A DNA stretch of 64,000 bases from Marinimicrobium koreense (GCF_003762925.1 NZ_RJUK01000004.1:62001-126000), one strand, 5' to 3'. Counted from the first letter of the stretch, positions 51,398 to 62,708 are shown. Numbers and translations are program-made. The notes: generated from the letters alone by a model not told the origin.

Positions 51398-54300
51398 CTA
51401 GTCGTCTTGCTCCAGCTCCATACTGATCCCGAGCGAGCGAATCTCTTTCACCAACACGTTGAAGGATTCGGGCATACCGGGCTCCATCCGGTGGTCGCCA
51501 TCCACGATGTTCTTGTACATCTTGGTCCGACCGGCCACATCGTCCGACTTGACGGTCAGCATTTCCTGCAGGGTGTAGGCGGCGCCATAGGCTTCCAGCG
51601 CCCAGACCTCCATTTCCCCGAAACGCTGGCCACCGAACTGGGCTTTACCACCCAGCGGCTGCTGAGTGACCAAGCTGTAAGAACCGGTAGAACGCGCGTG
51701 CATCTTGTCGTCCACCAGGTGGTTCAGCTTGAGCATGTACATATAGCCCACGGTCACCGGCCGGGTAAACTTGTCGCCGGTACGACCGTCGTACAAGGTG
51801 AACTGCCCAGAGTCCGGATAATCCGCCAACTTCAACAGCGCCTTGATTTCATGCTCCTGGGCACCATCGAATACCGGTGTTGCCATCGGCACGCCGCCGG
51901 TCAGGTTACGCGCCAGCTCCAGAATTTCTTCATCGCTGAACGATGCCAGATCTTCTTTGGTGAGCGAATCACCGGTTTTGTTGTAGATCTCTTCCAGGAA
52001 ACCGCGAATATCCTTGACGGCTTTCTGTTGCTTGAGCATCTCGTTGATTTTCACACCGAGGCCCTTGGCCGCCATACCCAGGTGAGTCTCAAGAATCTGA
52101 CCCACGTTCATACGCGAGGGTACACCCAGCGGGTTGAGCACCACATCCACCGGCTCGCCCTTGTCATCGTAGGGCATATCTTCAACCGGCATGATCACCG
52201 AGATAACCCCTTTGTTACCGTGACGACCGGCCATCTTGTCACCCGGCTGGATGCGGCGCTTGATCGCCAGGTACACCTTGACGATTTTCAGTACGCCCGG
52301 CGCCAGATCGTCGCCCGTAGACAGCTTGCGCTTCTTGTCTTCAAAGCGATCGTCCAGGATTTTGCGACGCTCGATCAGCTGAGCTTCGGCCGAGTCCAAC
52401 TGCTCGTTCAGGGCATCTTCCGCCATGCGGATCTTGAACCACTGGTCCTTTTCGAGCTCGTCCAGTTTCTCGTCGGTCAGCACTTCGCCCTTCTTGACGC
52501 CTTTACCGGAGGACACTTTCTGTCCCACCAGCGCGGAGCGCAGACGACCGAAGATGGCGCGCTCAACGATGCGGTATTCTTCGTTCAGATCCTTACGAAC
52601 TTCGTCCAGCTGGTCGCGTTCGATTTCCAGACTGCGCTGGTCTTTTTCCAGACCATCGCGGGTGAATACCTGAACATCAATCACGGTACCCTTGGTACTG
52701 GCCGGCACACGCAGGGAGGTATCCTTGACGTCGGACGCTTTCTCGCCAAAAATGGCACGCAGCAGCTTTTCTTCCGGTGTCAGCTGGGTTTCACCTTTCG
52801 GGGTTACCTTACCGACCAGAATGTCACCGCCGCCCACTTCGGCGCCGATGTAAACAATACCGGAGTCATCCAGTTTGCTCAGAGCACTCTCGCCCACATT
52901 GGGAATATCCGAGGTGATTTCCTCGCTACCCAGCTTGGTATCCCGGGCGATACAGGTCAGCTCCTGGATGTGGATACTGGTAAAGCGATCTTCCTGTACA
53001 ACACGCTCAGAAACCAGAATGGAGTCTTCGAAGTTGTAGCCGTTCCAGGGCATGAAGGCGATACGCATGTTCTGACCCAGGGCCAGCTCACCCATATCCA
53101 CCGACGGACCGTCAGCGAGAATGTCGCCACGGGCCACCACATCACCCACGTTCACGATGGAGCGCTGATTGATGCAGGTGTTCTGGTTGGAACGGGTGTA
53201 TTTGATCAGGTTGTAAATATCGACACCGGCGTCGCCTTCTTCCACCTCGTTGTCGTTGACCTTGATCACGATCTTGCCCGCATCCACACTGTCGACCACA
53301 CCACCGTGACGGGCGACCACACAGACACCGGAGTCGGAAGCAACGTTGCGCTCCATACCGGTACCCACCAGCGGCTTTTCGGCGCGTAGTGTCGGCACCG
53401 CCTGACGCTGCATGTTCGAACCCATCAGGGCGCGGTTGGCGTCATCGTGCTCCAGGAACGGAATCAGCGCGGCGGCCACGGATACCACCTGACGCGGAGA
53501 CACGTCCATCAACTGGACTTCTTCCGGGCTCTTCAGGTTGAATTCGTTCTGGTGACGGACTGAAACCAGTTCCTCACACAGCTTGCCGTTCTTGTCGAGC
53601 TTGGCCGAGGCCTGGGCAATGACAAATTCTGACTCATTGATCGCTGACAGGAACTCAATGTCATCGGTCACCTTGCCGTCCACCACCTTGCGGTAGGGGG
53701 TCTCAAGGAAACCGTAGCTGTTGGTGCGCGAGTAGGTCGCCAGAGAGTTGATCAGACCAATGTTCGGACCTTCCGGCGTCTCAATCGGGCATACCCGGCC
53801 GTAGTGAGTCGGGTGTACGTCGCGCACCTCAAAGCCGGCGCGCTCCCGGGTCAGACCACCGGGGCCCAAGGCCGAGACGCGACGTTTGTGAGTCACTTCC
53901 GACAACGGGTTGTTCTGGTCCATAAACTGGGACAGCTGAGAGGAGCCGAAGAACTCCTTCACCGCCGCTGCCACCGGCTTGGCGTTGATCAGGTCCTGAG
54001 GCATCAGGCCTTCGCTCTCGGCCATGGACAGACGTTCCTTAACGGCTCGCTCTACCCGCACCAGACCGACGCGGAACTGGTTTTCGGCCATCTCACCCAC
54101 GGACCGCACACGACGGTTCCCCAGATGATCGATGTCGTCCACGGTGCCCTGACCGTTACGGATCGAAATCAGCGTCTTCAGAACGTCCACGATGTCATCG
54201 TTGGACAGAGTGCCTTCGCCGGTTTCGTCTTCGCGACCCAGGCGACGGTTGAACTTCATACGACCGACGTAGGAAAGGTCGTAGCGTTCTTGGGTGAAGA

Positions 54301-55483
54301 ACAGGTTCTGGAACAGCGCTTCGGCCGACTCTTTGGTCGGCGGCTCACCGGGGCGCATCATCCGGTAGATTTCCACCAGCGCTTCCAGCTCAGTGCGGGT
54401 CGGGTCAAGACGCAGGGTATCGGAGATGAACGGACCGCAGTCCAGTTCGTTGGTGTACAGAGTTTCAATGGTCTCTGCACCCTGCTTTTCCAGAATCGCC
54501 AGTACTTCTTCAGTGATCTCGGTATTACACTCGACCAGCAGCTCGCCGGTCTCGTTGTCGATCACATCCCGAGCCAGGGCGCGTCCCAGCAGGTACTCGG
54601 GCGGCACGATCATCTCATCAACGCCGGCCTTTTCCAGCTGGCGGATGTGACGGGCGGTAATCCGGCGGCCTTCCTCAACCAGAACCTTGCCCTTCTTGTC
54701 CTTGATGTCGAAAGTGGCCACGTCACCACGCAGGCGTGACGGCACCACTTTGAACAGGAACTGACCGTCCTTACCCACCTGGAAGGTACTGGTGTCGTAA
54801 AACATGTCCAGCATTTCCTGGGAGCTGAAGCCCAGTGCGCGCAGCAGAATGGTGGCCGGCAGCTTACGACGGCGGTCAATACGCACATAAACCAGGTCTT
54901 TGGGATCAAACTCGAAATCCAACCAGGAGCCACGGTAGGGGATTACGCGAGCGGAATACAGCAGCTTACCGGAGGAGTGGGTCTTGCCCTTGTCGTGATC
55001 GAAGAAGACACCGGGCGAACGGTGCAGCTGGGATACGATCACGCGCTCAGTACCATTGATGACAAAGGTACCGTTTTCAGTCATCACGGGAATCTCGCCC
55101 ATGTAGACTTCTTGTTCTTTAATATCCTTGATCGCTTTGTTGGACGAATCGCGATCATAGATCATCAGCCGCACTTTCACGCGCAGCGGCACGGCGTAGG
55201 TCACCCCGCGCAGAATACATTCATTAACGTCAAACGCCGCCTTGCCGAGGCTATAGCTCACATACTCAAGCGCCGCGTTGCCGGAATAGCTGACAATGGG
55301 GAAAACCGAGCGAAATGCAGCATGCAGACCCATATCGGCCCGCTCTTCGGGGGGGACATCTGCCTGGGCAAATCGTCTGTACGAATCCAGCTGAATTGCC
55401 AAAAGGTAAGGAACATCCATAACATGCGGCAATTTGCCGAAGTCCTTACGGATACGTTTTTTCTCAGTGTATGAGTAAGCCAT
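51398..55483 (-). CDS. rpoB: RNA polymerase beta subunit
   Basis: This is a 1361-residue core subunit. The rifampicin region reads '[20 protein letters not shown]' then '[20 protein letters not shown]', all wild-type positions, which predicts rifampicin sensitivity. '[20 protein letters not shown]' and the C-terminal '[20 protein letters not shown]' are conserved. It follows an attenuator 170 bases upstream that separates it from rplL. Confidence 0.98.
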   Translation of the reverse strand: MAYSYTEKKRIRKDFGKLPHVMDVPYLLAIQLDSYRRFAQADVPPEERADMGLHAAFRSVFPIVSYSGNAALEYVSYSLGKAAFDVNECILRGVTYAVPLRVKVRLMIYDRDSSNKAIKDIKEQEVYMGEIPVMTENGTFVINGTERVIVSQLHRSPGVFFDHDKGKTHSSGKLLYSARVIPYRGSWLDFEFDPKDLVYVRIDRRRKLPATILLRALGFSSQEMLDMFYDTSTFQVGKDGQFLFKVVPSRLRGDVATFDIKDKKGKVLVEEGRRITARHIRQLEKAGVDEMIVPPEYLLGRALARDVIDNETGELLVECNTEITEEVLAILEKQGAETIETLYTNELDCGPFISDTLRLDPTRTELEALVEIYRMMRPGEPPTKESAEALFQNLFFTQERYDLSYVGRMKFNRRLGREDETGEGTLSNDDIVDVLKTLISIRNGQGTVDDIDHLGNRRVRSVGEMAENQFRVGLVRVERAVKERLSMAESEGLMPQDLINAKPVAAAVKEFFGSSQLSQFMDQNNPLSEVTHKRRVSALGPGGLTRERAGFEVRDVHPTHYGRVCPIETPEGPNIGLINSLATYSRTNSYGFLETPYRKVVDGKVTDDIEFLSAINESEFVIAQASAKLDKNGKLCEELVSVRHQNEFNLKSPEEVQLMDVSPRQVVSVAAALIPFLEHDDANRALMGSNMQRQAVPTLRAEKPLVGTGMERNVASDSGVCVVARHGGVVDSVDAGKIVIKVNDNEVEEGDAGVDIYNLIKYTRSNQNTCINQRSIVNVGDVVARGDILADGPSVDMGELALGQNMRIAFMPWNGYNFEDSILVSERVVQEDRFTSIHIQELTCIARDTKLGSEEITSDIPNVGESALSKLDDSGIVYIGAEVGGGDILVGKVTPKGETQLTPEEKLLRAIFGEKASDVKDTSLRVPASTKGTVIDVQVFTRDGLEKDQRSLEIERDQLDEVRKDLNEEYRIVERAIFGRLRSALVGQKVSSGKGVKKGEVLTDEKLDELEKDQWFKIRMAEDALNEQLDSAEAQLIERRKILDDRFEDKKRKLSTGDDLAPGVLKIVKVYLAIKRRIQPGDKMAGRHGNKGVISVIMPVEDMPYDDKGEPVDVVLNPLGVPSRMNVGQILETHLGMAAKGLGVKINEMLKQQKAVKDIRGFLEEIYNKTGDSLTKEDLASFSDEEILELARNLTGGVPMATPVFDGAQEHEIKALLKLADYPDSGQFTLYDGRTGDKFTRPVTVGYMYMLKLNHLVDDKMHARSTGSYSLVTQQPLGGKAQFGGQRFGEMEVWALEAYGAAYTLQEMLTVKSDDVAGRTKMYKNIVDGDHRMEPGMPESFNVLVKEIRSLGISMELEQDD

Positions 55484-55651
55484 CTGTAATCCCCAGCTTG
55501 TTCACGGATCGGGCTGACACCGGGAGAAAATCTCCTCAGGCATCGTTGCTCTACCCTGCACTACCCGGCAAAAACCGTGGTAGGCTAACCATGACGAGGC
55601 GCTAAATCAGTGCCTGGTCACTACTTCGGCCGTTACCGACGACCGGAAACG

Positions 55652-55683
55652 GAAAAAGGCTGGCGGGCAAAAGCCCACCAGCC
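55652..55683 (-). terminator. rplL-rpoB intergenic attenuator/terminator
   Basis: On the minus strand GGCTGGTGGGC-TTTT-GCCCGCCAGCC-TTTTT is a strong intrinsic terminator about 45 bases after rplL. In E. coli a partial terminator in the same place sets the ratio of ribosomal proteins to polymerase. No strong promoter is obvious between it and rpoB. Confidence 0.9.
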
Positions 55684-55725
55684 TCGGTCCAAAAACGCGT
55701 TTGGACAGACGAAGCACGAACCCAA

Positions 55726-56097
55726 TTACTTGAGTTCGGCAGAAGCGCCGGCGTCTTCCAGCTTCTTCTTGGCTTCTTCGGCCTCTTCCTTGGAAGCGCC
55801 TTCTTTAACCGCCTTCGGTGCGTTCTCAACCATGTCTTTGGCTTCTTTCAGGCCCAGACCGGTGATTTCACGAACCGCTTTAATGACGTTAACTTTCTTC
55901 TCGCCAATGCCGGTCAGAACGACGTCGAATTCGGTCTGCTCTTCAGCGGCACCGCCAGCGTCGCCAGACGGGCCAGCAACAACGGCAGCAGCAGCGCTAA
56001 CGCCGAACTTCTCTTCCATTGCCTCAACCAGCTCGACTACGTCTCGTACGGACATTTCCGCAATCGCTTCGATAATATCTTCTTTAGTTACAGCCAT
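55726..56097 (-). CDS. rplL: 50S ribosomal protein L7/L12
   Basis: This is a 123-residue stalk protein that recruits translational GTPases. An N-terminal dimer domain ('[20 protein letters not shown]'), an Ala/Gly hinge and the C-terminal domain ('[20 protein letters not shown]', '[20 protein letters not shown]') are typical. It starts 60 bases after rplJ. Confidence 0.97.
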   Translation of the reverse strand: MAVTKEDIIEAIAEMSVRDVVELVEAMEEKFGVSAAAAVVAGPSGDAGGAAEEQTEFDVVLTGIGEKKVNVIKAVREITGLGLKEAKDMVENAPKAVKEGASKEEAEEAKKKLEDAGASAELK

Positions 56098-56157
56098 GAT
56101 GCTATTCCTACAAAATTGAGCAAGGTGCTCGTGGGTTCAGTTGAAGCGCCGAGTATC

Positions 56158-56652
56158 TCAGGCCGCTTCCTGTTCTTTCGCGTCGCGAACGGCCGCAATA
56201 GTGCGGACCAGTTTGCCAGCAGAAGCTTCTTTCATCACGCTCAGCAGTTTCGCCAGGGCTTCTTCGTAAGTCGGCAGAGTAGCCAACATAGAGAAGTCCA
56301 CTTGCTCGCCTTCAAAGGCGGCCAGCTTGATCTGCAGCTGATCGTTACTCTTGGCGAACTCCTTGAGGATGCGGGCGCCCGCACCGGGGTGTTCGTTAGA
56401 GAAAGCGATCAGGGTAGGACCAACGAAGCTCTCTGTGAGACATTCGTAGTCACTACCGGCGAGCGCGCGACGGGCCAACGTATTGCGAACGACTTTGATC
56501 CAAACGCCGTTCTCGCGGGCCTCTTTGCGCAGAGCAGTCATGTCGCTTACGGTAACGCCGCGGGAATCCGCAACTACCGCTGACAGAGCGCTCTTCGCAG
56601 CTTCCTGGACTTCTGCGACAATCGCTTTTTTGCCTTCAAGTCCTAATGCCAC
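56158..56652 (-). CDS. rplJ: 50S ribosomal protein L10
   Basis: This 164-residue base of the L7/L12 stalk also represses the rplJL mRNA translationally in E. coli. '[20 protein letters not shown]' and '[20 protein letters not shown]' are typical. Translation starts at GTG (56652) with AGGAGA 7 bases upstream. A 264-base leader precedes it. Confidence 0.97.
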   Translation of the reverse strand: MALGLEGKKAIVAEVQEAAKSALSAVVADSRGVTVSDMTALRKEARENGVWIKVVRNTLARRALAGSDYECLTESFVGPTLIAFSNEHPGAGARILKEFAKSNDQLQIKLAAFEGEQVDFSMLATLPTYEEALAKLLSVMKEASAGKLVRTIAAVRDAKEQEAA

Positions 56653-56916
56653 GGGATTTCTCCTGGGTTTGACAGAGCGGGCCGAGGCCTTCTGTCGTTA
56701 ACATCCAGTATCAGACCGATAAAGCCTGACACCCTAACTCGGTGATATTCTGTCCTCCGGCAAGCCGGAGCGGGTCCCACCGTCTGCGTAGGCTGCGAGC
56801 TGTATTGCTACAGTCTCTATTATTAAGAACCGACTTAAAAACAGGCGGCTCACCTACGGTCTTTGACAGCCTGCGCCGAGGCGCAGACCCCAAAGCTCGT
56901 TGACCTCAAGGGCGCT
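56653..56916 (-). ncRNA. probable L10 leader region of rplJL
   Basis: This is a 264-base non-coding stretch between rplA and rplJ. It contains a CTCCGGC-TTG-GCCGGAG type hairpin (about 56753-56770) and other paired segments, in the position of the ribosomal L10 leader that binds L10-L12. A promoter may also lie here (an A/T-rich TTAATAATAG near 56815-56825), but no clear -35 was found. Assigned by position and structure, not by alignment. Confidence 0.5.
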
Positions 56917-57612
56917 TTAGATCGCCAGAGAGGATTGATCAATAACCAGGCCCGGACCCATGGTGGTGCTCAAGGCAATCTTCTTGAGGTACACACCTTT
57001 GGCGGTAGAGGGCTTGGATTTCTTCAGGTCATTTACCAGGGCTTCCAGGTTTTCTTTCACGGCCTGAGCGTCGAAAGAAATCTTGCCGATGCCGCCGTGA
57101 ACGATACCGCCCTTCTCAGCGCGGTAGCGAACCTGACCGGCCTTGGCATTCTTGACCGCAGTCGCCACGTCCGGGGTTACCGTACCGGTTTTCGGGTTCG
57201 GCATCAGGCCACGGGGGCCAAGGATCTGACCCAGCTGACCCACTACGCGCATGGCGTCGGGGCTGGCAACGACCACGTCGAAATCCATCTGACCAGCTTT
57301 GACCTGCTCTGCCAGATCTTCCATACCCACGATGTCAGCACCGGCAGCGGTAGCCGCTTCGGCGTTGGCACCCTGGGCGAACACGGCGACGCGTACGTCT
57401 TTGCCGGTGCCGTGGGGCAGAGTGGTGGCACCGCGAACGACCTGGTCGGATTTACGCGGATCAACACCCAGATTGATGGAAACGTCAAAGGTTTCCGGGA
57501 ATTTCACACTGGACAGCTCTTTCAACAGCGCAACAGCTTCTTCAATGCCGTACTGCTTGCTAGCGTCCACTTTCTCGTTGATGGCGCGCTGACGCTTACT
57601 CAATTTAGCCAT
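56917..57612 (-). CDS. rplA: 50S ribosomal protein L1
   Basis: This 231-residue stalk protein acts in E-site tRNA release and represses rplKA translation in E. coli. '[20 protein letters not shown]', '[20 protein letters not shown]' and '[20 protein letters not shown]' are diagnostic. ATG at 57612 has GGAGGG 8 bases upstream, inside the end of rplK; the stop of rplK is 1 base before it. Confidence 0.98.
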   Translation of the reverse strand: MAKLSKRQRAINEKVDASKQYGIEEAVALLKELSSVKFPETFDVSINLGVDPRKSDQVVRGATTLPHGTGKDVRVAVFAQGANAEAATAAGADIVGMEDLAEQVKAGQMDFDVVVASPDAMRVVGQLGQILGPRGLMPNPKTGTVTPDVATAVKNAKAGQVRYRAEKGGIVHGGIGKISFDAQAVKENLEALVNDLKKSKPSTAKGVYLKKIALSTTMGPGLVIDQSSLAI

Positions 57613-57613
57613 G

Positions 57614-58045
57614 TTACACGCCCTCCACTTCAAGACCCATGGCACGGGCAGAGCCCGCGATCGTACGCACGGCGGCGTCCATATCGGCAGCGGTCAAATC
57701 CGGCTGCTTGGTGGTCGCGATCTCTTCCAGCTGCGCACGAGTGACCTTACCGACTTTATCGGTATTGGGCTTGCCGCTGCCGGATTTGATACCTGCCGCC
57801 TTCTTCAGCAGGAATGACGCCGGCGGAGTCTTCATGGTGAAGGTGAAGCTGCGGTCGCTGTAAACGCTGATCACAACCGGGACCGGAGCGCCCGGTTCGA
57901 CGCCCTGGGTCTGAGCGTTAAACGCCTTACAGAACTCCATGATGTTGACACCGTGCTGACCCAATGCTGGACCAACCGGCGGACTCGGATTTGCCTTACC
58001 CGCTGCAACCTGCAGCTTGATATAGGCCGTTACTTTCTTAGCCAT
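57614..58045 (-). CDS. rplK: 50S ribosomal protein L11
   Basis: This 143-residue protein of the GTPase-associated centre is needed for RelA activation. '[20 protein letters not shown]', '[20 protein letters not shown]' and '[20 protein letters not shown]' are typical. It lies between nusG and rplA. Confidence 0.98.
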   Translation of the reverse strand: MAKKVTAYIKLQVAAGKANPSPPVGPALGQHGVNIMEFCKAFNAQTQGVEPGAPVPVVISVYSDRSFTFTMKTPPASFLLKKAAGIKSGSGKPNTDKVGKVTRAQLEEIATTKQPDLTAADMDAAVRTIAGSARAMGLEVEGV

Positions 58046-58117
58046 AGTATTTACTCCCCAATTTGGGTGTTAGCGCCTCGAGAATGCCTTGGCAGGGTAT
58101 TCCGTCTTCGGCTCCCC

Positions 58118-58143
58118 TCTCCGGATAATTTTTTATCCGGAGA
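58118..58143 (-). promoter_or_regulatory. hairpin in the nusG-rplK leader
   Basis: A perfect TCTCCGGATAA-loop-TTATCCGGAGA stem lies 73 bases before rplK within a 176-base gap. It could be part of the L11/L1 leader structure or an attenuator; there is no T-run. Confidence 0.5.
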
Positions 58144-58221
58144 CACGAAAACCTCCCTTCACTCTTGAGCGAAGAAAGGTAAAAAAATACGGGCCTTCCT
58201 GGCTGACGTCTCCGTCAAAGG

Positions 58222-58755
58222 TCAGGTTTTTTCAACCTGACCGAACTCCAACTCAACCGGCGTAGAGCGACCAAAGATCAGTACCGCAACACGCAGCCGG
58301 CTCTTTTCATAGTTGACTTCTTCAACCACTCCGTTGAAGTCATTAAATGGCCCATCAATGACGCGAACCATTTCACCCGGCTCAAAAATCGTTTTCGGCT
58401 TGGGCTTTTCAATCGAGTCATCGACTCGCTGAAGAATGGCCTGGGCTTCTTTCTCGGTAATTGGCGCTGGCTGATCAGCCTTACCGCCAATGAACCCCAT
58501 GACGCGGGGGGTATCTTTCACCAAGTGCCAGGTATCGTCATTCAGTTCCATTTGAACCAGGACGTAACCCGGGAAAAACTTGCGCTCACTTTTGCGCTTT
58601 TGGCCGCCACGCATTTCAACAACTTCTTCGGTGGGAACCAGAATCTCACCGAAATAGTCATGCATGTTGTTGAGATCGACACGCTCCTTCAAAGACGCAG
58701 CGACTTTTTTCTCGAAACCGGAATAGGCGTGTACTACATACCAACGTTTAGCCAT
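58222..58755 (-). CDS. nusG: transcription termination/antitermination factor NusG
   Basis: This is a 177-residue polymerase-bound elongation factor that links to Rho or to ribosomal S10. The NGN domain is clear ('[20 protein letters not shown]', '[20 protein letters not shown]'). The C-terminal KOW domain has '[20 protein letters not shown]'. It starts 7 bases after secE. Confidence 0.98.
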   Translation of the reverse strand: MAKRWYVVHAYSGFEKKVAASLKERVDLNNMHDYFGEILVPTEEVVEMRGGQKRKSERKFFPGYVLVQMELNDDTWHLVKDTPRVMGFIGGKADQPAPITEKEAQAILQRVDDSIEKPKPKTIFEPGEMVRVIDGPFNDFNGVVEEVNYEKSRLRVAVLIFGRSTPVELEFGQVEKT

Positions 58756-58762
58756 TTATCAC

Positions 58763-59131
58763 CTACCCAATAATCAGGGATGCAATCCAGCCGAAGAACG
58801 TATCCAGCAGCCAGAGAATGATCGACATGACAATCACCACCGCGATCACGATCAGCGTGGTCTGATTGGTTTCCTGTCGGCTCGGCCAAACAACCTTGCG
58901 TACTTCGACCATGGATTCACGCAGAAGGCGCCACAAGCCAGCACCTTTCTCCGTCTGCAGAGCAATCAAAATGGCTACCGCAGCAACAACCAGCAAACCC
59001 AGCACACGGTACAACAGTGGCTCGGCGGAGAAGTGCGAGTTTCCAACAACCCCAACCGCAATAAGACCAAGCACCAGCAGCCACTTCAGTGGATCCATAC
59101 GGTACTCTTTCGCTTCGGTTTTTGTATTCAT
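58763..59131 (-). CDS. secE: Sec translocase subunit SecE
   Basis: This is a 122-residue three-membrane-segment SecE of the long enterobacterial type, clamping SecY. Segments are at about 13-31 ('PLKWLLVLGLIAVGVVGN'), 40-58 and 92-115 ('LIVIAVVIVMSIILWLLDTF'). The conserved amphipathic 'EVRKVVWPSRQETNQTT' precedes the last. It is adjacent to nusG, as is usual. Confidence 0.97.
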   Translation of the reverse strand: MNTKTEAKEYRMDPLKWLLVLGLIAVGVVGNSHFSAEPLLYRVLGLLVVAAVAILIALQTEKGAGLWRLLRESMVEVRKVVWPSRQETNQTTLIVIAVVIVMSIILWLLDTFFGWIASLIIG

Positions 59132-59165
59132 AGGCTTGCAGAAACCTTAATGCACTCTCGAAAGA

Positions 59166-59241
59166 TGGCAGGCCAGGAGGGACTCGAACCCCCAACAGCC
59201 GGTTTTGGAGACCGGTGCTCTACCAATTGAACTACTGGCCT
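59166..59241 (-). tRNA. tRNA-Trp (CCA)
   Basis: 76 bases on the minus strand. Acceptor stem AGGCCAG/CTGGCCT, anticodon loop CTCCAAA with anticodon CCA, T-loop GGTTCGAGTCC, and an encoded 3' CCA. It lies between tufB and secE, as in pseudomonads. Confidence 0.97.
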
Positions 59242-59258
59242 GTAACTTTTGAAGGGAA

Positions 59259-59278
59259 CAGGGGCCAAACAGCCCCTG
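59259..59278 (-). terminator. weak hairpin after tufB
   Basis: CAGGGGC-TGTTTG-GCCCCTG lies 20 bases after the tufB stop, before tRNA-Trp. The following stretch is only moderately T-rich, so it may be a processing or partial termination site. Confidence 0.4.
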
Positions 59279-59297
59279 CCACAACGTCTTTTAACGC

Positions 59298-60524
59298 TTA
59301 CTCGATGATCTTAGCGACCACGCCAGCGCCTACAGTACGGCCGCCTTCACGAACCGCAAAGCGCAGACCTTCTTCCATCGCTACCGGGTGAATCAGAGTC
59401 ACGCTCATCTTCACGTTGTCGCCCGGCATAACCATCTCAACGCCTTCCGGCAGCTCACAAGCGCCAGTCACGTCAGTGGTACGGAAGTAGAACTGCGGAC
59501 GATAGCCCTTGAAGAACGGAGTGTGACGGCCGCCTTCGTCTTTGGACAGCACGTACACTTCGCCTTCGAACTTGGCGTGCGGGGTCACTGAACCCGGCTT
59601 GGCCAGTACCTGACCACGCTCAACTTCGTCACGCTTGGTACCGCGCAGCAGAACACCAACGTTCTCACCGGCACGACCCTCGTCCAGCATCTTGCGGAAC
59701 ATCTCAACACCGGTACATACGGTCTTGGTGGTGTCCTTCAGGCCGACGATTTCCAGTTCCTCGCCCACCTTCACGATGCCGCGCTCTACACGACCGGTTA
59801 CTACGGTACCGCGACCAGAGATAGAGAAAACGTCTTCTACCGGCATCAGGAACGGCTGATCGATGGCACGCTCGGGCTCCGGAATGTACTCATCCAGAGT
59901 CTCCACCAGCTTCTTGACGGCGGTAGTGCCCAGCTCGTGCTCGTCTTCACCGTTCAGAGCCATCAGGGCGGAACCGGCGATGATCGGCGTGTCGTCACCC
60001 GGGAAATCATAGTCGGACAGCAGCTCACGCAGCTCCATCTCGACCAGTTCCAGCATTTCATTGTATTCCTCAGTACCTACGCCGCCGCAATCTTCAGCCA
60101 GCAGGTCCGCCTTGTTCAGGAATACCACGATAAAGGGTACACCTACCTGACGAGACAGCAGGATGTGCTCGCGAGTCTGGGGCATCGGGCCGTCAGTGGC
60201 ACCACACACCAGGATCGCACCGTCCATCTGAGCCGCACCGGTGATCATGTTCTTCACATAGTCGGCGTGGCCCGGGCAGTCTACGTGCGCGTAGTGACGG
60301 GTCGGTGAATCGTACTCTACGTGAGAGGTCGCAATGGTGATACCACGCTCACGCTCCTCCGGCGCATTGTCGATGCCGTCAAAGGCCATGGCAGAACCGC
60401 TGCCCCAGACTTCGTAGCACACGCGGGTCAGAGCCGCGGTCAGCGTGGTTTTACCGTGGTCAACGTGACCGATGGTGCCCACATTGACGTGGGGCTTACT
60501 GCGTTCAAATTTTTCCTTCGCCAT
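59298..60524 (-). CDS. tufB: elongation factor Tu, copy B
   Basis: This 408-residue EF-Tu is identical in protein sequence to tufA, including '[17 protein letters not shown]' and '[17 protein letters not shown]'. It starts at ATG (60524), unlike the GTG of tufA, with GGAGG upstream. The DNA differs from tufA only outside 59295-60509, including the first few codons. It is cotranscribed with four upstream tRNA genes and followed by tRNA-Trp. Confidence 0.98.
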   Translation of the reverse strand: MAKEKFERSKPHVNVGTIGHVDHGKTTLTAALTRVCYEVWGSGSAMAFDGIDNAPEERERGITIATSHVEYDSPTRHYAHVDCPGHADYVKNMITGAAQMDGAILVCGATDGPMPQTREHILLSRQVGVPFIVVFLNKADLLAEDCGGVGTEEYNEMLELVEMELRELLSDYDFPGDDTPIIAGSALMALNGEDEHELGTTAVKKLVETLDEYIPEPERAIDQPFLMPVEDVFSISGRGTVVTGRVERGIVKVGEELEIVGLKDTTKTVCTGVEMFRKMLDEGRAGENVGVLLRGTKRDEVERGQVLAKPGSVTPHAKFEGEVYVLSKDEGGRHTPFFKGYRPQFYFRTTDVTGACELPEGVEMVMPGDNVKMSVTLIHPVAMEEGLRFAVREGGRTVGAGVVAKIIE

Positions 60525-60670
60525 TGCGAGCGCCTCCTCACATTCAAGCTTTACAGATGGGTTAACCATTCCGCGCACTTCGGGCTCTGCCAACGCGACA
60601 AAGCGCCACAAGGACAACGGATACTCAGACAAAAAACCGCTGCGGAGGCACACCTCCGCAGCTGACAAAA

Positions 60671-60746
60671 TGGAGCTGATGAGCAGATTTGAACTGCCGA
60701 CCTCACCCTTACCAAGGGTGTGCTCTACCAACTGAGCTACATCAGC
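60671..60746 (-). tRNA. tRNA-Thr (GGT)
   Basis: 76 bases on the minus strand. Acceptor GCTGATG/CATCAGC, anticodon loop TTGGTAA with anticodon GGT, and an encoded CCA. It is the last of four tRNAs before tufB. Confidence 0.97.
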
Positions 60747-60786
60747 TTTGAAAACGTTTCAGGCCTTACTTGGCTCCACCGCAAAG

Positions 60787-60860
<74 letters not shown>

Positions 60861-60921
60861 AAACTCGGGCCTGCTTCCTGCCAGGCCTTGCAGGACTCTC
60901 TCGCAGAGCGCCCTTCTAATA

Positions 60922-61005
60922 TGGTGCAGGGGGGAGGATTCGAACCTCCGAAGCTTGCGCGTCAGATTTACAGTCTGATCCCTTTGGCCACTCGGGAACC
61001 CCTGC
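60922..61005 (-). tRNA. tRNA-Tyr (GTA)
   Basis: 84 bases on the minus strand with a long variable arm (class II). Acceptor GCAGGGG/CCCCTGC, anticodon GTA in ACTGTAAAT, and an encoded CCA. Confidence 0.97.
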
Positions 61006-61098
61006 CAAAAAGTAGCCGGCATTGTCCGGCTCGCAACCCCGCCTGTCAACCGAAAATTCAATCTTTTCACACAGTTACATGCAGGGTTTCAGGTTGAA

Positions 61099-61174
61099 TG
61101 GAGCTGGCGAGAGGAGTCGAACCCCCGACCGGCTGATTACAAGTCAGCTGCTCTACCAACTGAGCTACGCCAGC
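61099..61174 (-). tRNA. tRNA-Thr (TGT)
   Basis: 76 bases on the minus strand. Acceptor GCTGGCG/CGCCAGC, anticodon loop CTTGTAA with anticodon TGT, and an encoded CCA. It is the first gene of the thr-tyr-gly-thr-tufB unit. Confidence 0.97.
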
Positions 61175-61209
61175 ACTCGAACCTGACCACGTCTCAACGT
61201 GGAGGCGGG

Positions 61210-61238
61210 ATTCTAGAGAAACTTTTACTCAGAAGCAA
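61210..61238 (-). promoter_or_regulatory. promoter of the tRNA-tufB operon
   Basis: On the minus strand TTGCTT (61233-61238), a 17-base spacer and TAGAAT (61210-61215), followed by a GC-rich discriminator (CCCGCC) typical of stringently controlled stable-RNA promoters. The -35 lies inside the last codons of the SPOR-protein gene. Confidence 0.8.
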
Positions 61239-61923
61239 CACCTGGGCACAAATTTTGTCTTCGCTCCAGCGTGGGATACTCCGCCAGCAACTCCTCCCAC
61301 AGCCGATCCGACAGCGCCCGAGCCTGCAAAGCCGGCATTACAAGCCAGATTTCCCTGTGCGTTCGCTCCACTTCGCGGATCTTGGCGTCATAACCGAGCG
61401 CCTGGAGCTCATCCCGGCGCGCTTCCGCGAGAGCCCGGCGACTGAACATGCCGAACGAGATGCCGTTGGCGAGCTCTCCCCGGGGAATCACGTAGCTGTC
61501 GATCTGCTTGGCCTGGAGCTCATGGAGGCGCCGTAACGCCTCCCTCTGGGACAATTCCGGCGCCAGATGCACCCAGTACCCACGCCCGTCAGACACCTCG
61601 ATATTCTGCGACTCGGCCGTCACATCCAGCGCCCTCAGACGCTGACCAATGGAGTCAGCATCGCCATGCTCAGTAAAGGGGCCCACCAGGACACACAGGG
61701 GCAAGGCGTCCGACACGGAGCCCTGATCCTGATCACTCTGCGAATGCCCGGCAAGCGGCAACTCGCCAGACGCCTCGGACAGAAGCTGGAGAGACGGGGC
61801 AGAAGGGGGAACCACAGGCGCCTCTCCGCTGCCCGAGGGCCCAGAGGTCGGTATTACCCCAAACTGATGAAGTGCCAGCAATAACACATTGACCAGCACC
61901 AAGACCGCGAGTATTGCCCGCAT
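61225..61923 (-). CDS. SPOR-domain membrane protein
   Basis: This is a 232-residue protein with one N-terminal membrane anchor ('AILAVLVLVNVLLLALHQFG'), a Pro/Ser/Gly-rich linker and a C-terminal SPOR-like region. That region has 'LCVLVGPFTEHGDADSIGQR', 'GRGYWVHLAPELSQREALRR' and 'NGISFGMFSRRALAEARRDE'. SPOR domains bind denuded glycan strands of septal peptidoglycan. It follows coaX, as the corresponding gene does in Pseudomonas. Its exact role is unknown. Confidence 0.85.
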   Translation of the reverse strand: MRAILAVLVLVNVLLLALHQFGVIPTSGPSGSGEAPVVPPSAPSLQLLSEASGELPLAGHSQSDQDQGSVSDALPLCVLVGPFTEHGDADSIGQRLRALDVTAESQNIEVSDGRGYWVHLAPELSQREALRRLHELQAKQIDSYVIPRGELANGISFGMFSRRALAEARRDELQALGYDAKIREVERTHREIWLVMPALQARALSDRLWEELLAEYPTLERRQNLCPGVASE

Positions 61924-61961
61924 ATAACTGCTCTACCCTGAAATGAACCAATCCGGATTGC

Positions 61962-62708
61962 TTAGGCGCCGGTCTCAGCGCGGTACGCCACCGCCAGACC
62001 GTCCAGTACAATCTCCTGCCACAAGCGTGCCTGCGAAAAGTGGGTACCGATAAGCCCGGCGTCACCGCCGGCCACAATCAACCGGGAGGATCTCTCAAGC
62101 TGCTGACAGGCATTCTGGACAAACCCGACCACCATCGCAGACAGTGCGGCCTCGACGGCTCCTTCGGTATTGTTCGCCGGCGCAAGCTGGAGCCTCTCCG
62201 GCGGCCCCTGCAGACTTCGAACCCGGGCCGTTCCCACATCCAGAGCCCGGCGCATCGTCTGCCACCCGGGCGCAATATAGCCTCCCCGGTGAACACCCCG
62301 CTCATCCAGCAGATCCGCGGTAAGCGCGGTGCCGGCCTGAACAATCACGGCCGCCTCCCGGGACACCTGGCGCGCCGCCAAAAGAGCGAGCCAACGATCG
62401 ACCCCCAGGCGCCCGGGCCGCGAGTAAGCGCTCACTACGCCCGCACACTCAGCCAGCGAACGCGCAAACCAGGGGGTAAGCCGCCACTGGGACTGCGCCC
62501 ACTGCACCAGCCGGGCTTCATCCGCCGCCGGACGCACCGATGCCACTCTCACCGTGTCCGGCACGACACCGGCAGGCAAGGCATCTTGCACCGAGCTGCT
62601 CACAGTCTCGAGATCCTTACCCGCGTCGGCGCCGGCGGCCAGCGTACCGGATTCGCCCTGCAGGCGCCATTTAATCCGGCTGTTTCCCCAATCAATTTCC
62701 AGAATCAT
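61962..62708 (-). CDS. coaX: type III pantothenate kinase
   Basis: This is a 248-residue enzyme for the first step of coenzyme A synthesis, of the CoaX (ASKHA-fold) type that is not inhibited by CoA. 'MILEIDWGNSRIKWRLQG' carries the phosphate-binding Asp6; 'GRLGVDRWLALLAARQ', 'VQAGTALTADLLDERGVHRG' and 'GYIAPGWQTM' follow. ATG at 62708 overlaps the birA stop by 4 bases (ATGA). Confidence 0.95.
   Translation of the reverse strand: MILEIDWGNSRIKWRLQGESGTLAAGADAGKDLETVSSSVQDALPAGVVPDTVRVASVRPAADEARLVQWAQSQWRLTPWFARSLAECAGVVSAYSRPGRLGVDRWLALLAARQVSREAAVIVQAGTALTADLLDERGVHRGGYIAPGWQTMRRALDVGTARVRSLQGPPERLQLAPANNTEGAVEAALSAMVVGFVQNACQQLERSSRLIVAGGDAGLIGTHFSQARLWQEIVLDGLAVAYRAETGA

Noticed and set aside
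59298..60524. Second tuf as an assembly duplication
   Set aside because: Flanking sequence, start codon and gene context differ and match the usual tRNA-tufB-secE locus, so a true second gene is more likely.
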